Part shown: one piece after another, positions 23,274-32,655 of the stretch
Numbering within the stretch: position 1 is the first letter of the stretch
Layout: each line of letters begins with the position of its first letter
From: an uncultured Rhodospirillales bacterium
Lineage (GTDB): Bacteria; Pseudomonadota; Alphaproteobacteria; Rhodospirillales; UBA2165
Length of the DNA stretch: 64,000 nt
Direction of reading: 5' to 3'
Assembly: GCA_913055735.1 (NCBI GenBank)
Contig: CAJXKD010000001.1
Coordinates: 2,390,281 to 2,454,280 of the forward strand
Made by a program: the position numbers and the translations under genes
The notes under the pieces: model-generated
Told to the model about the DNA's origin: nothing
The model's input: the letters and a program-made list of their open reading frames with translations, nothing else
Database searches by the model: none

Positions 23274-24041
23274 CTATTTCATATCGTTCGTCGTCAGCGG
23301 AATGAATGGCACTGGCAGCGCGACGCCGATTTCCCCGCCATTGTCGAGGTGCAGGGTCGCCGAATGAACGGCGAGAAGTTCCGGCAGACCGTCCCGGAAT
23401 GTCAGAATGGGCGAGCCGGAGTCGCCATGGGTCGCGTCGCAGTCGTGGAACAGCAGCGTGACACCCGCGATCTCCTCGCTGCGGCCCTTGGCTGTGCAGC
23501 CGTCGACGACGGTGAGAATATGTTTCCGGTCTTGGCTATACCCTGCCTGGACGATTTTCATTCCCATCAGGATTTGGTTTGTATCCGTTGCGACGGGAAT
23601 GACGCCGGTCTGCTCGCCGATGGGATCGGCCAAGGTCAGCACCGCCCAATCGTGGGTCACATTGCTGAGTTCCTTCTCGCGGCGGGCATCGAACGCACTG
23701 CCGAAGCGGACTGCTGCGACCTTCGACTCTGCCACATATTCGGCGCGTTTATAGCCTGCGACAAAATGCAGTGCGGTTGCGGGCAGGAATTTCTGGGTCC
23801 GGTTGTACCACAGGCAATGGGCGGCGGTGAGGACATGGCGTGGGCCGATGAGCGTGCCTGTACAGTGCCCCGCATCCACCCGGCGGTTGACCCGGCCGAT
23901 GGCGCGCCAGGGGTAGTCGGTCAACTCCATGGATTGCCGGTCGTCCTTGCCGGTGATGCCGACGAGGCCGTTCCGGTCGTCCGCGCGCGCATCCGTGGCG
24001 AAGACAATCCAGATCAGGAGAGGAATCAACAGCCGTCGCAT
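23274..24041 (-). CDS. Secreted trypsin-like serine protease
   Basis: This 255-aa protein has a signal peptide (MRRLLIPLLIW, cleavage expected after DARA) and a chymotrypsin-fold domain. The catalytic His is in LTAAHC, the Asp in THDWAVL and the Ser in THGDSGSPIL. Cysteines near HCTGTL/AAHC and VDGC/HDC could form disulfides, consistent with periplasmic or extracellular action. I chose ATG at 24041 because it begins the signal peptide; an in-frame GTG at 24065, directly after the upstream stop, is possible. It follows the isochorismatase gene closely, but a functional link is not evident. Confidence 0.88.
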   Translation of the reverse strand: MRRLLIPLLIWIVFATDARADDRNGLVGITGKDDRQSMELTDYPWRAIGRVNRRVDAGHCTGTLIGPRHVLTAAHCLWYNRTQKFLPATALHFVAGYKRAEYVAESKVAAVRFGSAFDARREKELSNVTHDWAVLTLADPIGEQTGVIPVATDTNQILMGMKIVQAGYSQDRKHILTVVDGCTAKGRSEEIAGVTLLFHDCDATHGDSGSPILTFRDGLPELLAVHSATLHLDNGGEIGVALPVPFIPLTTNDMK

Positions 24042-24065
24042 ACGCGGCCCGCCTGCCAAGAGCAC

Positions 24066-24767
24066 CTATTCCGCCGCGGCGGTCTTCGTTTCCGGGGCAA
24101 TGAGATTGTCGATGCAATCGTCGACGGTGCGCACGTCGCCGAAGCTCTGCCAGACAGAGGTTAGTCCGACCAAATGGTCTTCGTCATACCGGGCGGCGTT
24201 GGCGTCGGACACCATGGCGACGCGGTAGCCGATCATCATGGCGTCCCGGGCGCTGGTTTCGCAGCAGAAGTTAGTGGCCGTGCCCGCGATCAGCAGGTTT
24301 TCGATGCCGCGTTCCTGCAGCCGGTCGTGTAAATCCGACGATCCCTGGATGAAGGTGCTGAAGCGCGACTTGCGCGAGATGATATCGCCGTCTTCGACGT
24401 CCAGTTCGGGATAAAGCTTATGACCTTCGGCGCCCTCGGTGAGATTATTCTTATGGGCCGCCATTTTCTCGGGCGTGAAAAAATAGTCGTGATAGATGGG
24501 CCAGGTACTCGGCCCGCCCGGCTCGTCGGCGACCGTGAGCAGCACCCAGGCGACCACGCCACCGCGCTCACGCACGACCTTGGCCAACTTGTTGATATTG
24601 GGGCAGATGCTGCGGGCGCTCTCAATGTCGGCCACGAAGAAATTCTGCATATCGATGACCACGAGGGCGGTCTTCTTCGGATCGAAATGGTCGAAGACGT
24701 TCAGCCGGCCGCGCTTGGCCATGATCCGCTCGATCACGTAATCCGGAATTTCGACATTGTGGGGCAT
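24066..24767 (-). CDS. Isochorismatase-family cysteine hydrolase
   Basis: This 233-aa protein belongs to the isochorismatase-like hydrolases. The catalytic triad is visible as Asp in ALVVIDMQNFF, a Lys/Arg region in ISRKSRFSTF, and the nucleophilic Cys in GTATNFCCETSARDAM. Members hydrolyse isochorismate, nicotinamide, biuret, N-carbamoylsarcosine or ureidoacrylate; the closing motif alone does not decide among these. AGGAG upstream supports the ATG at 24767 rather than a longer start. It is divergent from the Fur-box/hemP promoter region. The TNFCCETSAR variant resembles ureidoacrylate/N-carbamoyl amidohydrolases. Confidence 0.88.
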   Translation of the reverse strand: MPHNVEIPDYVIERIMAKRGRLNVFDHFDPKKTALVVIDMQNFFVADIESARSICPNINKLAKVVRERGGVVAWVLLTVADEPGGPSTWPIYHDYFFTPEKMAAHKNNLTEGAEGHKLYPELDVEDGDIISRKSRFSTFIQGSSDLHDRLQERGIENLLIAGTATNFCCETSARDAMMIGYRVAMVSDANAARYDEDHLVGLTSVWQSFGDVRTVDDCIDNLIAPETKTAAAE

Positions 24768-24882
24768 GCTGGTTCTCCTGCTGGTGGCCCGAACCGTAGC
24801 AAGCATGGCCGTCGGCGGAAACCGCCAAAATACGGGCGCTCATACGCCGCGCTTGACATCTTGCGTTATTCCTCTATTCCAT

Positions 24883-24901
24883 GCTAATGATAATCATTCG
24901 C
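24883..24901. promoter_or_regulatory. Fur box controlling the heme-uptake operon
   Basis: GCTAATGATAATCATTCGC closely matches the 19-bp Fur consensus (GATAATGATAATCATTATC). A -35-like TTGACA lies at 24853-24858, so the box overlaps the expected -10/start region. Iron-replete repression of hemP and the hmu genes is the expected outcome. Confidence 0.85.
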
Positions 24902-24925
24902 AAATATAAGGGGTAAGCGAATAAC

Positions 24926-25093
24926 TTGAACGAAACCGAGGACAAATCGGGGCGGCCCGCGGAAACAAAGGAGCCCCGGCAGTTCAGCAGCGACGAGCTT
25001 TTTCGGGGCGCGCGCGAACTGATCATTACGCATAAGAATGACCAATACCGCCTTCGCGTGACGATGAGCGACAAGCTGATCCTCACTAAATAG
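24926..25093 (+). CDS. hemP: Hemin uptake protein HemP
   Basis: This 55-aa protein ends with the HemP/HmuP signature: SSDELFRGARELIITH, then QYRLRVT and KLILTK. The start is TTG at 24926 with AAGGGG about 12 bases before it; no in-frame ATG lies before the conserved part, so an automatic caller could miss it. HemP homologues are short regulators or accessories of heme-receptor expression. It lies 25 bases downstream of a Fur box and 99 bases upstream of the TonB-dependent heme receptor, as in other alphaproteobacterial hemP-hmu loci. Confidence 0.88.
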   Translation: MNETEDKSGRPAETKEPRQFSSDELFRGARELIITHKNDQYRLRVTMSDKLILTK

Positions 25094-25192
25094 GCACAAA
25101 TCAACCTTTTCGGGTTTAGCCAGCCAACCTCGTCTCCCGACGATTAGCCAGCCAGAAGACCCAACTAACGGCGATCGAGCGGAGGGACGAGA

Positions 25193-27196
25193 ATGAAATT
25201 CTCACCAAAATTATTATTGTTGTCGACGACCATGGCTGTTGCGCCCATGGGCATGCACGCCTTCGGCCAGCAGGCAACACCAGAAAATAATCCACCTGTC
25301 ATTGAACTGGATGCGGTGACCGTTTCCGCGACCAGGACGGAGAGCAGCGCATTCAAATTGCCGGGGTCGGTCTCTGTGATCGGTCGGGAACGGATCGAAG
25401 AAGAACAGCCTTCCGACCTCGGCGACCTCCTTGAGAGTCTGCCCGGTGTGAGCATGAGCGGCGGTCCCCGGACGGCGGGCGAGGTGCCGACCATCCGCGG
25501 CCTCGGTGGCGACCGTATCCTGATCCGCGTCGACGGTGCGCGGCGGAACTTCGCGTCCGGTCACGACGGGCGGGTGTTCATCGAGCCGGATCTTCTGAAG
25601 CAGATCGAGGTGGTGCGTGGGCCGGCCTCATCGATCTACGGCAGCGGCGCGCTCGCGGGTGTGCTCGAGATGACCACCAAGGACGCCGGCGATTTCCTCG
25701 AACCCGGTAAAAACTTCGGCAGCAAGTTCCGGGGCGGCTACCAAAGCGCCGCCAAGGAGAAGCTGATTGGCGGCACCATGTTCGGCCGGATCGGCGACAA
25801 GACGGAAATCCTCGGCGATATCTCCTACCGCGACCACAGCAATATCCGGATCGGCGGCGGCGGCAAGATTCCCGAGTCGTCCGGATCTATCGCCAGCGGC
25901 TTCGTTAAGCTCGGGTTCACGCCGGCGGACTTCCAAACCGTAAAGCTGAGCGCACAACGCTATGACGACGATTCCCAGGTGCCCAACAATCCGCAAGGCG
26001 CATTAGGGTCATCCAATGCCGCCAATGCGCGGCACATGGTTCAGGACGAACTCAACCTGGCCTATCAGTATGACGAACCCGGCAACGATTTCCTCAATCT
26101 CAAGGCCAATATCTACGGCAACCAGCTGGACCTCGAAGAAGACCAGATAAATTCGACCAACACCGAGACGACCGAGTTCGATACCTGGGGCCTGGACGTC
26201 CAGAACGTCACGCTGCTTGAAACCTCGCCGTCAATCCTCAATCGGCTGGTCTACGGTTTCGAGTTCTACTCGGACTCCCAGGACGGCACCGAAAACGGGG
26301 CCGGTTCCGATGATCGTCCCGCGGCGGACGCGCAGACATACGGCGTCTTTCTGCAGGACGAGATCACGCTGCTCGAGAACGTAACCGTCATTCCCGGCCT
26401 GCGTTACGACAGTTATCATCGCGAAAGCAGCGGCCTCGCGGATACGGACGAGACGGCATTGTCGCCCAAGATTGCCGTCGGGTGGCAAGCACTACCCTGG
26501 CTTAGCCTGCATGGCGCCTATTCCCACGCCTTTCGCGCGCCGAGCTTCATCGAATTGTATGTCAGCGGCCAGCACTTCTTCGGCAACAATTTCGTTTCCA
26601 ACCCCGATCTAAAGCCCGAAAAAGCGCGCACGTGGGAAGGCGGCTTCGGCCTACAGTTCGACGATGTCGTGCAAGCGAACGACTCGTTGCGGTTCAAGAC
26701 CACGGTCTTTACCGAAACGGTGAAGGATTTCATCAAGCTCGAGGTAACGGCGACCACCAGTACGTTCCAAAACGTAGACGATGTTGACCGGCGCGGCGGC
26801 GAAGCCGAATTGGCCTACGCGACACCCACCGTTTCGGCTGCCCTCGGCTACTCGGTCGTCCGGGCGGCGGATGCGTCGAACGGCGATTCCATCGACAGCA
26901 CGCCGGCCGATACGGTCAATCTGCGCCTCGGTTACAAGCCGCCGTCCTCCGAGTTCCGGTTCCGCTGGGAGAGCAGCTTCGTGCGGGCACAGCAGAACGC
27001 CGACTCGGACGAACTCACGGGCGGTTATGCGGTTCACGGTTTGGGGCTGACGTGGGAGCCCAAGGGCCGCGATCTTGACGGTCTGCGGGTCGATCTCGCT
27101 GTCGAGAACCTGTTCGACAAGCACTACGAACGCCACAACGCCTCGCTCCCGGAGGCCGGCCTCAACACCAAACTCACCATTTCACAACGATTCTGA
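25193..27196 (+). CDS. hmuR: TonB-dependent heme/hemoglobin receptor
   Basis: This 667-aa outer-membrane receptor has a signal peptide (residues 1 to about 25), a TonB box AVTVSATR at 41-48, a plug domain (VPTIRGLGGDRILIRVDG) and a 22-strand barrel ending in Phe (LTISQRF). The heme-receptor signature is present: HAFRAPSFIELY followed by FVSNPDLKPEKA, that is, the FRAP and NPDL boxes with the conserved His before FRAP. The ATG at 25193 is preceded by GGAGGGACGAG. It imports heme using TonB energy and is followed by the heme-handling and ABC genes. Fur control is inferred from the box at 24883. Confidence 0.93.
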   Translation: MKFSPKLLLLSTTMAVAPMGMHAFGQQATPENNPPVIELDAVTVSATRTESSAFKLPGSVSVIGRERIEEEQPSDLGDLLESLPGVSMSGGPRTAGEVPTIRGLGGDRILIRVDGARRNFASGHDGRVFIEPDLLKQIEVVRGPASSIYGSGALAGVLEMTTKDAGDFLEPGKNFGSKFRGGYQSAAKEKLIGGTMFGRIGDKTEILGDISYRDHSNIRIGGGGKIPESSGSIASGFVKLGFTPADFQTVKLSAQRYDDDSQVPNNPQGALGSSNAANARHMVQDELNLAYQYDEPGNDFLNLKANIYGNQLDLEEDQINSTNTETTEFDTWGLDVQNVTLLETSPSILNRLVYGFEFYSDSQDGTENGAGSDDRPAADAQTYGVFLQDEITLLENVTVIPGLRYDSYHRESSGLADTDETALSPKIAVGWQALPWLSLHGAYSHAFRAPSFIELYVSGQHFFGNNFVSNPDLKPEKARTWEGGFGLQFDDVVQANDSLRFKTTVFTETVKDFIKLEVTATTSTFQNVDDVDRRGGEAELAYATPTVSAALGYSVVRAADASNGDSIDSTPADTVNLRLGYKPPSSEFRFRWESSFVRAQQNADSDELTGGYAVHGLGLTWEPKGRDLDGLRVDLAVENLFDKHYERHNASLPEAGLNTKLTISQRF

Positions 27197-27206
27197 GGAG
27201 AGCGTG

Positions 27207-28265
27207 ATGCATCAGGAGTCGCCGCAAGTTCTGGATATACCGCCCCTTGCCGCCCGCTGGCAGGGGCTGCTCAAGGAAAACCCCAAGCTGCGTATTCGCG
27301 ACGCAGCTGAAAGCTTGGCGGTCAGCGAAATGGCGCTGGTTGCACTGGATTGCGGGCGCAACGTCACCCGGTTGGAGGCCGACTGGGGGGAATTCATCAA
27401 ACGCCTGCCCGATCTTGGCCGGGTCATGGTGTTGACCCGCAACGATCACGCGGTTCATGAACGCAAGGGGGTGTTCGGCAATATCCGGGTCGCCGGTCCC
27501 ATGGGGTTGGTGCTCAACACCGAAATCGATCTGAGAATTTTCCTCAATCGGTGGACGCACGGTTTTGCCGTTACGACCGATCGGGGCGATCATGACCTGC
27601 TGAGCTTCCAGTTCTTCGATGCGGCAGGCGACGCCATCCACAAGGTCTATCTGACCGACGACAGCGATATCGCCGCGTATAACGGGTTGGTCAGCGAGTT
27701 TGCCAGCCCCAATCAATCTGCGAACGTCGAAACGAAACTCATCACGGAAGACACGGATTTTCTTCCCGATGCGGATGTTGATGTCGCCGGATTGCGTGAC
27801 GGGTGGCGCGCCCTTCAGGACGTCCACGACTTCATGGCGCTGTTGCGGAAATTCAAGGTGGCCCGGACCCAATCCCTCCGTTTGGCGGGACCGGAATTTT
27901 GCCGGCGGGTTTCCAATGCGTCCCTATGGGCGTTGCTCAACGACGTCGCGGGGCGGTCCTTTCCGATCATGGTATTCGTCGGCAATCGCGGCTGCATCCA
28001 GATCCATTCGGGACCGGTTACCAATATCAAACGGTTCGATGAATGGGTAAATGTCCTCGATCCCGACTTCAATCTGCACTTGCGCGAGGACCGGATCGCC
28101 GAGACCTGGGTGGTGCAGAAGCCGACCGTCGATGGTCCCGTGACGTCGCTCGAGCTGTACGACGCGGCGGGCGACAGCATCGCGACACTGTTTAGCGTCC
28201 GCGGCGAGGGCAATCCGGAAAACCCGGACTGGCGCAACATGCTGGCGGCACTGAGTGATGCCTAG
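27207..28265 (+). CDS. hmuS: Hemin-degrading/heme chaperone protein HmuS
   Basis: This 352-aa protein belongs to the HemS/HmuS/ChuS family, two tandem beta-sheet repeats that bind cytoplasmic heme and pass it to, or act as, a heme-degrading system. The repeat units are recognisable as NDHAVHERKGVFGNI with LNTEIDLRIFLNRW, and IMVFVGNRGCIQIHSGPV with LREDRIAETWVV. The ATG at 27207 has GAGGAGAG upstream; an in-frame GTG immediately precedes it. It begins 10 bases after the receptor stop and overlaps hmuT by 8 bases. The length is normal for the family. Confidence 0.93.
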   Translation: MHQESPQVLDIPPLAARWQGLLKENPKLRIRDAAESLAVSEMALVALDCGRNVTRLEADWGEFIKRLPDLGRVMVLTRNDHAVHERKGVFGNIRVAGPMGLVLNTEIDLRIFLNRWTHGFAVTTDRGDHDLLSFQFFDAAGDAIHKVYLTDDSDIAAYNGLVSEFASPNQSANVETKLITEDTDFLPDADVDVAGLRDGWRALQDVHDFMALLRKFKVARTQSLRLAGPEFCRRVSNASLWALLNDVAGRSFPIMVFVGNRGCIQIHSGPVTNIKRFDEWVNVLDPDFNLHLREDRIAETWVVQKPTVDGPVTSLELYDAAGDSIATLFSVRGEGNPENPDWRNMLAALSDA

Positions 28266-29178
28266 CGGGCGCTGGACCCGCCGTCTTCGGGTTGCGCTCG
28301 CCTGTATCGGGTTGGCGCTCCTGTCTGCGCCGGCGGTGGCGGCCGACGGCCAGGGGCAGGTAAAGATCATTTCCATTGGTGGCGACATCAGTCAGATCAT
28401 CCACGGCCTTGGCTTGACCTCTCAGGTTGTTGCCGTCGATACGACGACCATCTACCCGCCCGAGTTGGCACGGCTCCCCAAGGTGGGGTACATGCGCAGC
28501 CTTTCCGCCGAAGGGGTGCTCTCTCTCAAACCCGATCTGATCATCGCCAGCGAAAAGGCGGGCCCGCCAACCGCGATCACCCAAATCCAAAACAGCGGGG
28601 TGCGGTTTCTTCTCTTGACCGACGAGCCGGGCTTTGACGGGTTTCGAGAGCGCACGTCGGCCATTGCCGCCGAACTGGCCATTGACGCGCGTGGCGCGGA
28701 CCTTATTGCCGACGTTCAACGCCGGCTAAACCTGGTGGCACGCGAAGTGGAAAAGACGGCGCAACGGCCGAAGGTATTGTTCACGTTGTCGGTCGGTCCA
28801 CAAGGGGCGCCGCTCGCCGCCGGTACCCATACAACCATTGATCATTTGATCAGGTTGGCCGGCGGCCAAAATGCCATCACTGAATACAAGGAATACAAGC
28901 CGCTGACGCCGGAGGCGGCCATCGCGGCGGCGCCTGATATCATCCTCGCCATGTATCGCGCGGTTGATAGGGCCGGGGGCGATGCTGCGTTCCTGGCGCA
29001 GCCGCAATTGGCGCTGACACGGGCGGCCAAAGAAGAAAAACTTGCCAAGATTTGGGGGTCATACGTTCTGGGCTTCAGTCCGCGCACCCCCGATGCGGTA
29101 ATTCAATTGTTTCGCCAATTTCACCCGGACGCGAAATTGCCTGCCGATTTCGATCAACTGATCGCCGCGCGGGAGTAG
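28258..29178 (+). CDS. hmuT: Periplasmic heme-binding protein of the Hmu ABC transporter
   Basis: This 306-aa protein has a signal peptide (RRLRVALACIGLALLSAPAV, cleavage after VAA). Its fold is that of helical-backbone metal receptors, with VVAVDTTTIYPPELARLPKVGY marking the first lobe around residues 60-80. A Tyr there is the usual heme ligand in HmuT. The second lobe contains YKEYKPLTPEAAIAAAPD (near 210). ATG at 28258 overlaps the hmuS stop by 8 bases, with hmuU starting 1 base after its stop. It delivers heme from the outer-membrane receptor to the HmuUV permease. Confidence 0.92.
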   Translation: MPSGRWTRRLRVALACIGLALLSAPAVAADGQGQVKIISIGGDISQIIHGLGLTSQVVAVDTTTIYPPELARLPKVGYMRSLSAEGVLSLKPDLIIASEKAGPPTAITQIQNSGVRFLLLTDEPGFDGFRERTSAIAAELAIDARGADLIADVQRRLNLVAREVEKTAQRPKVLFTLSVGPQGAPLAAGTHTTIDHLIRLAGGQNAITEYKEYKPLTPEAAIAAAPDIILAMYRAVDRAGGDAAFLAQPQLALTRAAKEEKLAKIWGSYVLGFSPRTPDAVIQLFRQFHPDAKLPADFDQLIAARE

Positions 29179-29179
29179 G

Positions 29180-30262
29180 ATGGTGGCGAACGATGCGTCC
29201 ATGACGGCTGCGGGGACGCCGGCGTCCGCCTACGGGCTCTCGCGTGGCCCGCTGATCCTTGGGCTTCTGTTTGCCGTTCTGATCGTGTCGGTGCTGGTGG
29301 CCGTTGCCAACGGAGCCTTTCCGGTGAGCGGTGGGAAGCTGATCTCGATCGCGCTTGAGGTTCTGTCGCTCGGCGATCGGGGAGACGTCTCGGCAAGCGA
29401 ATATGCCGTCGTCACGCAAATCCGCGTTCCCCGCGTCTTTCTTGGGATATTGGTTGGGGCGAACCTCGCGATCGGCGGTGCCGTCATGCAGGGTATGTTC
29501 CGCAATCCACTCGCCGATCCCGGGCTGATTGGCGTTTCGGGTGGTGCCGCAGTTGCCGCGATCGCGGTGACTGTTATGGGCGCGCCGGCTGTTCTTGGTG
29601 TGTACGCGCTCCCGTCCGCGGCATTCCTCGGTGCCATTGTTGCCACCAGTTTGGTCTATGTGATCGGCACGCGTGGCGGTACGACCGTTGTTGCCACGAT
29701 GCTGTTGGCCGGTATTGCGATCAACGCCCTCGCGCAGTCCGTCACCGGTGTCTTCGTCTTCCTGAGCGATGAACTGCAGCTACGGTCCTTCCTGTTTTGG
29801 ACCCTCGGCAGTCTCGGCGGGGCGGGATGGCCGACCTTGGTGCCTCTGATTCCGGTGCTGTTGCTTCCGTTGGTGACGCTGCCCCTCTTCGCGCGCGGCC
29901 TCAACGCCATCCTGTTGGGCGAACGGGACGCGCGCTATCTGGGGGTGAACACTCAACGGCTAAAACTGTTGGCCATCTGCCTGACCGCCTTGGGGGTCGG
30001 GATAGCGACGGCGTTATCCGGTATTATTGGCTTCGTTGGCATCGTCATCCCGCACGTCGTCCGGTTGGCTTTCGGGCCCGATCACCGCCTCCTGTTGCCG
30101 GCGTCCGTGCTGGCGGGTGCCGCGTTCATGGTGTTGGCCGATCTTGCCGCCCGCCTGGTCGTCCAACCCGCCGAGCTTCCCATCGGGGTGGTCACCGCGG
30201 CCATCGGGGCACCATTCTTTCTCTGGCTGATCCTTCATCGCCGGTCCTACTTCGGAGGCTGA
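29180..30262 (+). CDS. hmuU: Heme ABC transporter permease HmuU (FecCD family)
   Basis: This 360-aa polytopic protein has the FecCD/BtuC permease pattern of about ten membrane helices. Typical segments are ANLAIGGAVMQGMFRNPLADPGLIGVSGG (residues about 95-120, described not quoted in full), TLGSLGGAGWP and GIIGFVGIVIPHVVRL near the C-terminal third. It starts 1 base after the hmuT stop and is followed 2 bases later by the ATPase. It forms the transmembrane channel of the heme importer. The first 35 residues are an unusually long soluble lead. Confidence 0.88.
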   Translation: MVANDASMTAAGTPASAYGLSRGPLILGLLFAVLIVSVLVAVANGAFPVSGGKLISIALEVLSLGDRGDVSASEYAVVTQIRVPRVFLGILVGANLAIGGAVMQGMFRNPLADPGLIGVSGGAAVAAIAVTVMGAPAVLGVYALPSAAFLGAIVATSLVYVIGTRGGTTVVATMLLAGIAINALAQSVTGVFVFLSDELQLRSFLFWTLGSLGGAGWPTLVPLIPVLLLPLVTLPLFARGLNAILLGERDARYLGVNTQRLKLLAICLTALGVGIATALSGIIGFVGIVIPHVVRLAFGPDHRLLLPASVLAGAAFMVLADLAARLVVQPAELPIGVVTAAIGAPFFLWLILHRRSYFGG

Positions 30263-30264
30263 CC

Positions 30265-31065
30265 ATGCTGGCGGCAAGAGACATCTGTATCGGTTTGGGC
30301 GGAAAACAGGTGTTGGACGGCGTCTCGCTGTCGGTCCCACCGGGCCAGGTCGTCGCGTTGCTGGGGCCCAACGGCGCCGGCAAATCGACCTTGTTGAAAG
30401 TGCTGGCAGCCGATCTGGAACCTGACCGGGGCACGGTGAGTATCGACGGTCAACCGCTGTCGCTTTTGGGCGCGGCCGATCTCGCCTGTCGGCGCGCCAT
30501 TCTGTCGCAGCAGTCGCTGCTCGATTTTCCCTTCACCTCGATGGAGGTGGTGCTGATGGGGCGCACACCCCATGCGAAGGGATGGCGGGATACGCGCCGC
30601 GACAATGATGTTGCCGTCGGCGCCATGCAGGCAACCGACATCATTCACAAATCGACGCAGACCTATACGTCACTTTCGGGCGGCGAGAAGCAGCGGGTTC
30701 ACCTTGCCCGGGTGTTGGCTCAGTTGTGGAGCGGCGATGACAGCGCCGCCAACCGATACCTCATGCTCGATGAACCGACCTCCAGTCTCGATGCTGCCCA
30801 TGCGCACCAGATCCTCAAACTGGCGCAGGCTTACGCGCGGCGCGGGTTCGGCGTGCTTGCCGTATTGCACGACTTCCAGCTCGCGTGCCTCTACGCCGAT
30901 CAGGTCGTGTTGATGAAAGAAGGAGGCGTTGCCGCCGCCGGGCCAACCGCCCAAGTAATGACGGCTGACATCATAGAGAGTGTCTTCGGGGTTCGGGCGA
31001 TGGTGTTGCGCGATCCCTCCATCGGTGACTTTCCCATCGTCATGACGCTCCCCGAGGGAGGCTGA
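30265..31065 (+). CDS. hmuV: Heme ABC transporter ATP-binding protein HmuV
   Basis: This 266-aa ABC ATPase has Walker A GPNGAGKST at 34-42, signature LSGGEKQRVHLARVL, Walker B YLMLDEPTSSLD and the switch His in VLHDF. It is closest to HmuV/FecE-type subunits, which couple ATP hydrolysis to heme import. The ATG at 30265 has GGAGG upstream and follows hmuU by 2 bases. It is the last gene of the hemP-hmuRSTUV unit. No terminator hairpin with a U tail is seen immediately after it. Confidence 0.93.
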   Translation: MLAARDICIGLGGKQVLDGVSLSVPPGQVVALLGPNGAGKSTLLKVLAADLEPDRGTVSIDGQPLSLLGAADLACRRAILSQQSLLDFPFTSMEVVLMGRTPHAKGWRDTRRDNDVAVGAMQATDIIHKSTQTYTSLSGGEKQRVHLARVLAQLWSGDDSAANRYLMLDEPTSSLDAAHAHQILKLAQAYARRGFGVLAVLHDFQLACLYADQVVLMKEGGVAAAGPTAQVMTADIIESVFGVRAMVLRDPSIGDFPIVMTLPEGG

Positions 31066-31299
31066 CCCATCCGCGTGCCGTGTCCCACTGTCCCACCGGC
31101 ACTTGCCCATATTTTCGATATGAATCGTCGACGGATTTCTCGCACTCTCTTGGCGAAAATCCGGTGCCGCGCTAGAGTGGCCGCTACCAGAATAAATGTC
31201 AGGGAAACTGACAAGGGGTCTCAGGGAGGCCTCTTTCCGGCATATTAATGAAATCGGCCTGCATCTCGTCGGTGCAGGCGTTAGCGGAGGAAGCGTCTG

Positions 31300-32430
31300 A
31301 TGAAGACCATACGCAACAAAATATTGGCCGTGGCCGGGTTGTCGGTGGCACTGTTTGCCACCGGACAAGCGGTGGCTCTTGAGCTTGTTCATGGATCCTG
31401 GCCGCCGGCCGTGGTGTACATGAACCGCGTCACCCTGCCACAAGCCTTCAAGGCGATCGAGGAGGGGACTAATGGTGAGGTTAAGTGGAAGCTCGTCGCG
31501 GGCGGCCAGTTGGCCAACCCGAAGGAATCCTTCCAAGCGACCACCGACGGTTTGATCCAGGGCGCGCTCGGCATTTCGACGTACGTGCCTAATCTGGTGC
31601 CGTCGCTGAACACCATCTATCAAACCATCCAATTCGGCACGGACGTGGTTCCGGCGACTGGCGCGGCGATGGAGACGTTGACCCTTGAATGTCCTTCGTG
31701 CCTCGAGGAATTCAAAAAGATCAACATCGTGCCGCTCTCGGGCTGGACGAGTTCGAACTACTACATTGCGTGCCGGGAACCGATCAAAAGCGTCGAAGAT
31801 CTAAAGGGTAAGCGGGTGCGCGGAACAGGCGGCAACGCCGTTCTGTGGCAGACGGCTGGGGCGACCCCCGTCGCGGCGACCCTGCCGGAAGCTGTGACGC
31901 TGCTGCAACGCGGTGGCCTCGATTGCCAACATGGTGTGCATAGCTGGCTGCAGACTTTTGGTTATGCCGACTTTGCCAAGAACATCACCGACTATCCACT
32001 GGGTTTGTCTGGCCCTGCGATCGGTATGATGATGAACCGCGATTCGTGGAACAAACTCACGGCCGCGCAGAAGACGGTTCATCTCAAGCAAGCTGCTTGG
32101 ATCAGTGCCTCTCAGGCGTTGGGCGAATTCACGCTCGACAATGACAAGTTCCTCAAGAAAGTCATTGCCGAAAAAGGCGCTAAGATGATCAAGGCCGAGC
32201 CGGCCGGTTTCAATGCGCTGATCGAAAAATATACGGCGATCCAGCGGAACAACGTGATCGACTCGGGTAAGAAGTTCGGGGTTCCCGATCCCGAAAAGAT
32301 CATGAATACCTACAATGCCAACGTCAAAAAATGGGAAGGCCTGACCAAGGATATCGGCAGCGATATAGATAAGTTCGCCGAAATGATCTGGGAACGGATC
32401 TATTCCAAAGTTGACGTCAACAGCTTCTAA
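31300..32430 (+). CDS. TRAP transporter solute-binding protein (DctP type), copy 1
   Basis: This 376-aa periplasmic protein has a signal peptide (MKTIRNKILAVAGLSVALF, cleavage near AVA). The DctP-fold core includes CREPIKSVEDLKGKRVRGTG, with the carboxylate-binding Arg, and PEAVTLLQRGGLDC. GCGGAGGAAG precedes the ATG. It is a close paralogue of the product at 32656 along its whole length, and both precede one DctQ/DctM pair. The ligand is probably an organic acid; sequence does not say which. A strong palindrome separates the two copies. An inverted repeat GTCAG/CTGAC at 31198-31212 lies in the leader. Confidence 0.9.
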   Translation: MKTIRNKILAVAGLSVALFATGQAVALELVHGSWPPAVVYMNRVTLPQAFKAIEEGTNGEVKWKLVAGGQLANPKESFQATTDGLIQGALGISTYVPNLVPSLNTIYQTIQFGTDVVPATGAAMETLTLECPSCLEEFKKINIVPLSGWTSSNYYIACREPIKSVEDLKGKRVRGTGGNAVLWQTAGATPVAATLPEAVTLLQRGGLDCQHGVHSWLQTFGYADFAKNITDYPLGLSGPAIGMMMNRDSWNKLTAAQKTVHLKQAAWISASQALGEFTLDNDKFLKKVIAEKGAKMIKAEPAGFNALIEKYTAIQRNNVIDSGKKFGVPDPEKIMNTYNANVKKWEGLTKDIGSDIDKFAEMIWERIYSKVDVNSF

Positions 32431-32449
32431 TCACTGACTAAGGGGGTCA

Positions 32450-32474
32450 TATGGGGCGGAATTTCCGCCCCATA
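32450..32474. terminator. Perfect palindromic hairpin between the paralogous TRAP receptors
   Basis: TATGGGGCGGAA and TTCCGCCCCATA form a 12-bp perfect inverted repeat with a 1-base centre, 19 bases after the first receptor's stop. The following stretch is only moderately T-rich. It probably terminates or stabilises the first receptor's mRNA. Confidence 0.6.
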
Positions 32475-32655
32475 CGGCCTATTTCGTTAAGAGATTTGTT
32501 TGCTTAGCGGACATTTTCGGCTGCATTCCATTGCCGGAACTATCAGGATACCTTATATTCCCCGACCGTTAGAGGGACGGCGTATTAGTCCATTATGAGC
32601 GTTCGCGGGGTTGATGTACTCTAGTGGCGCGAAATTGAACTGGGAGGAGCTTCAA

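Noticed and set aside
24874..25104. Minus-strand ORFs overlapping hemP
   Set aside because: The plus strand carries a clear HemP signature and a Fur box; the minus frames are shadows.
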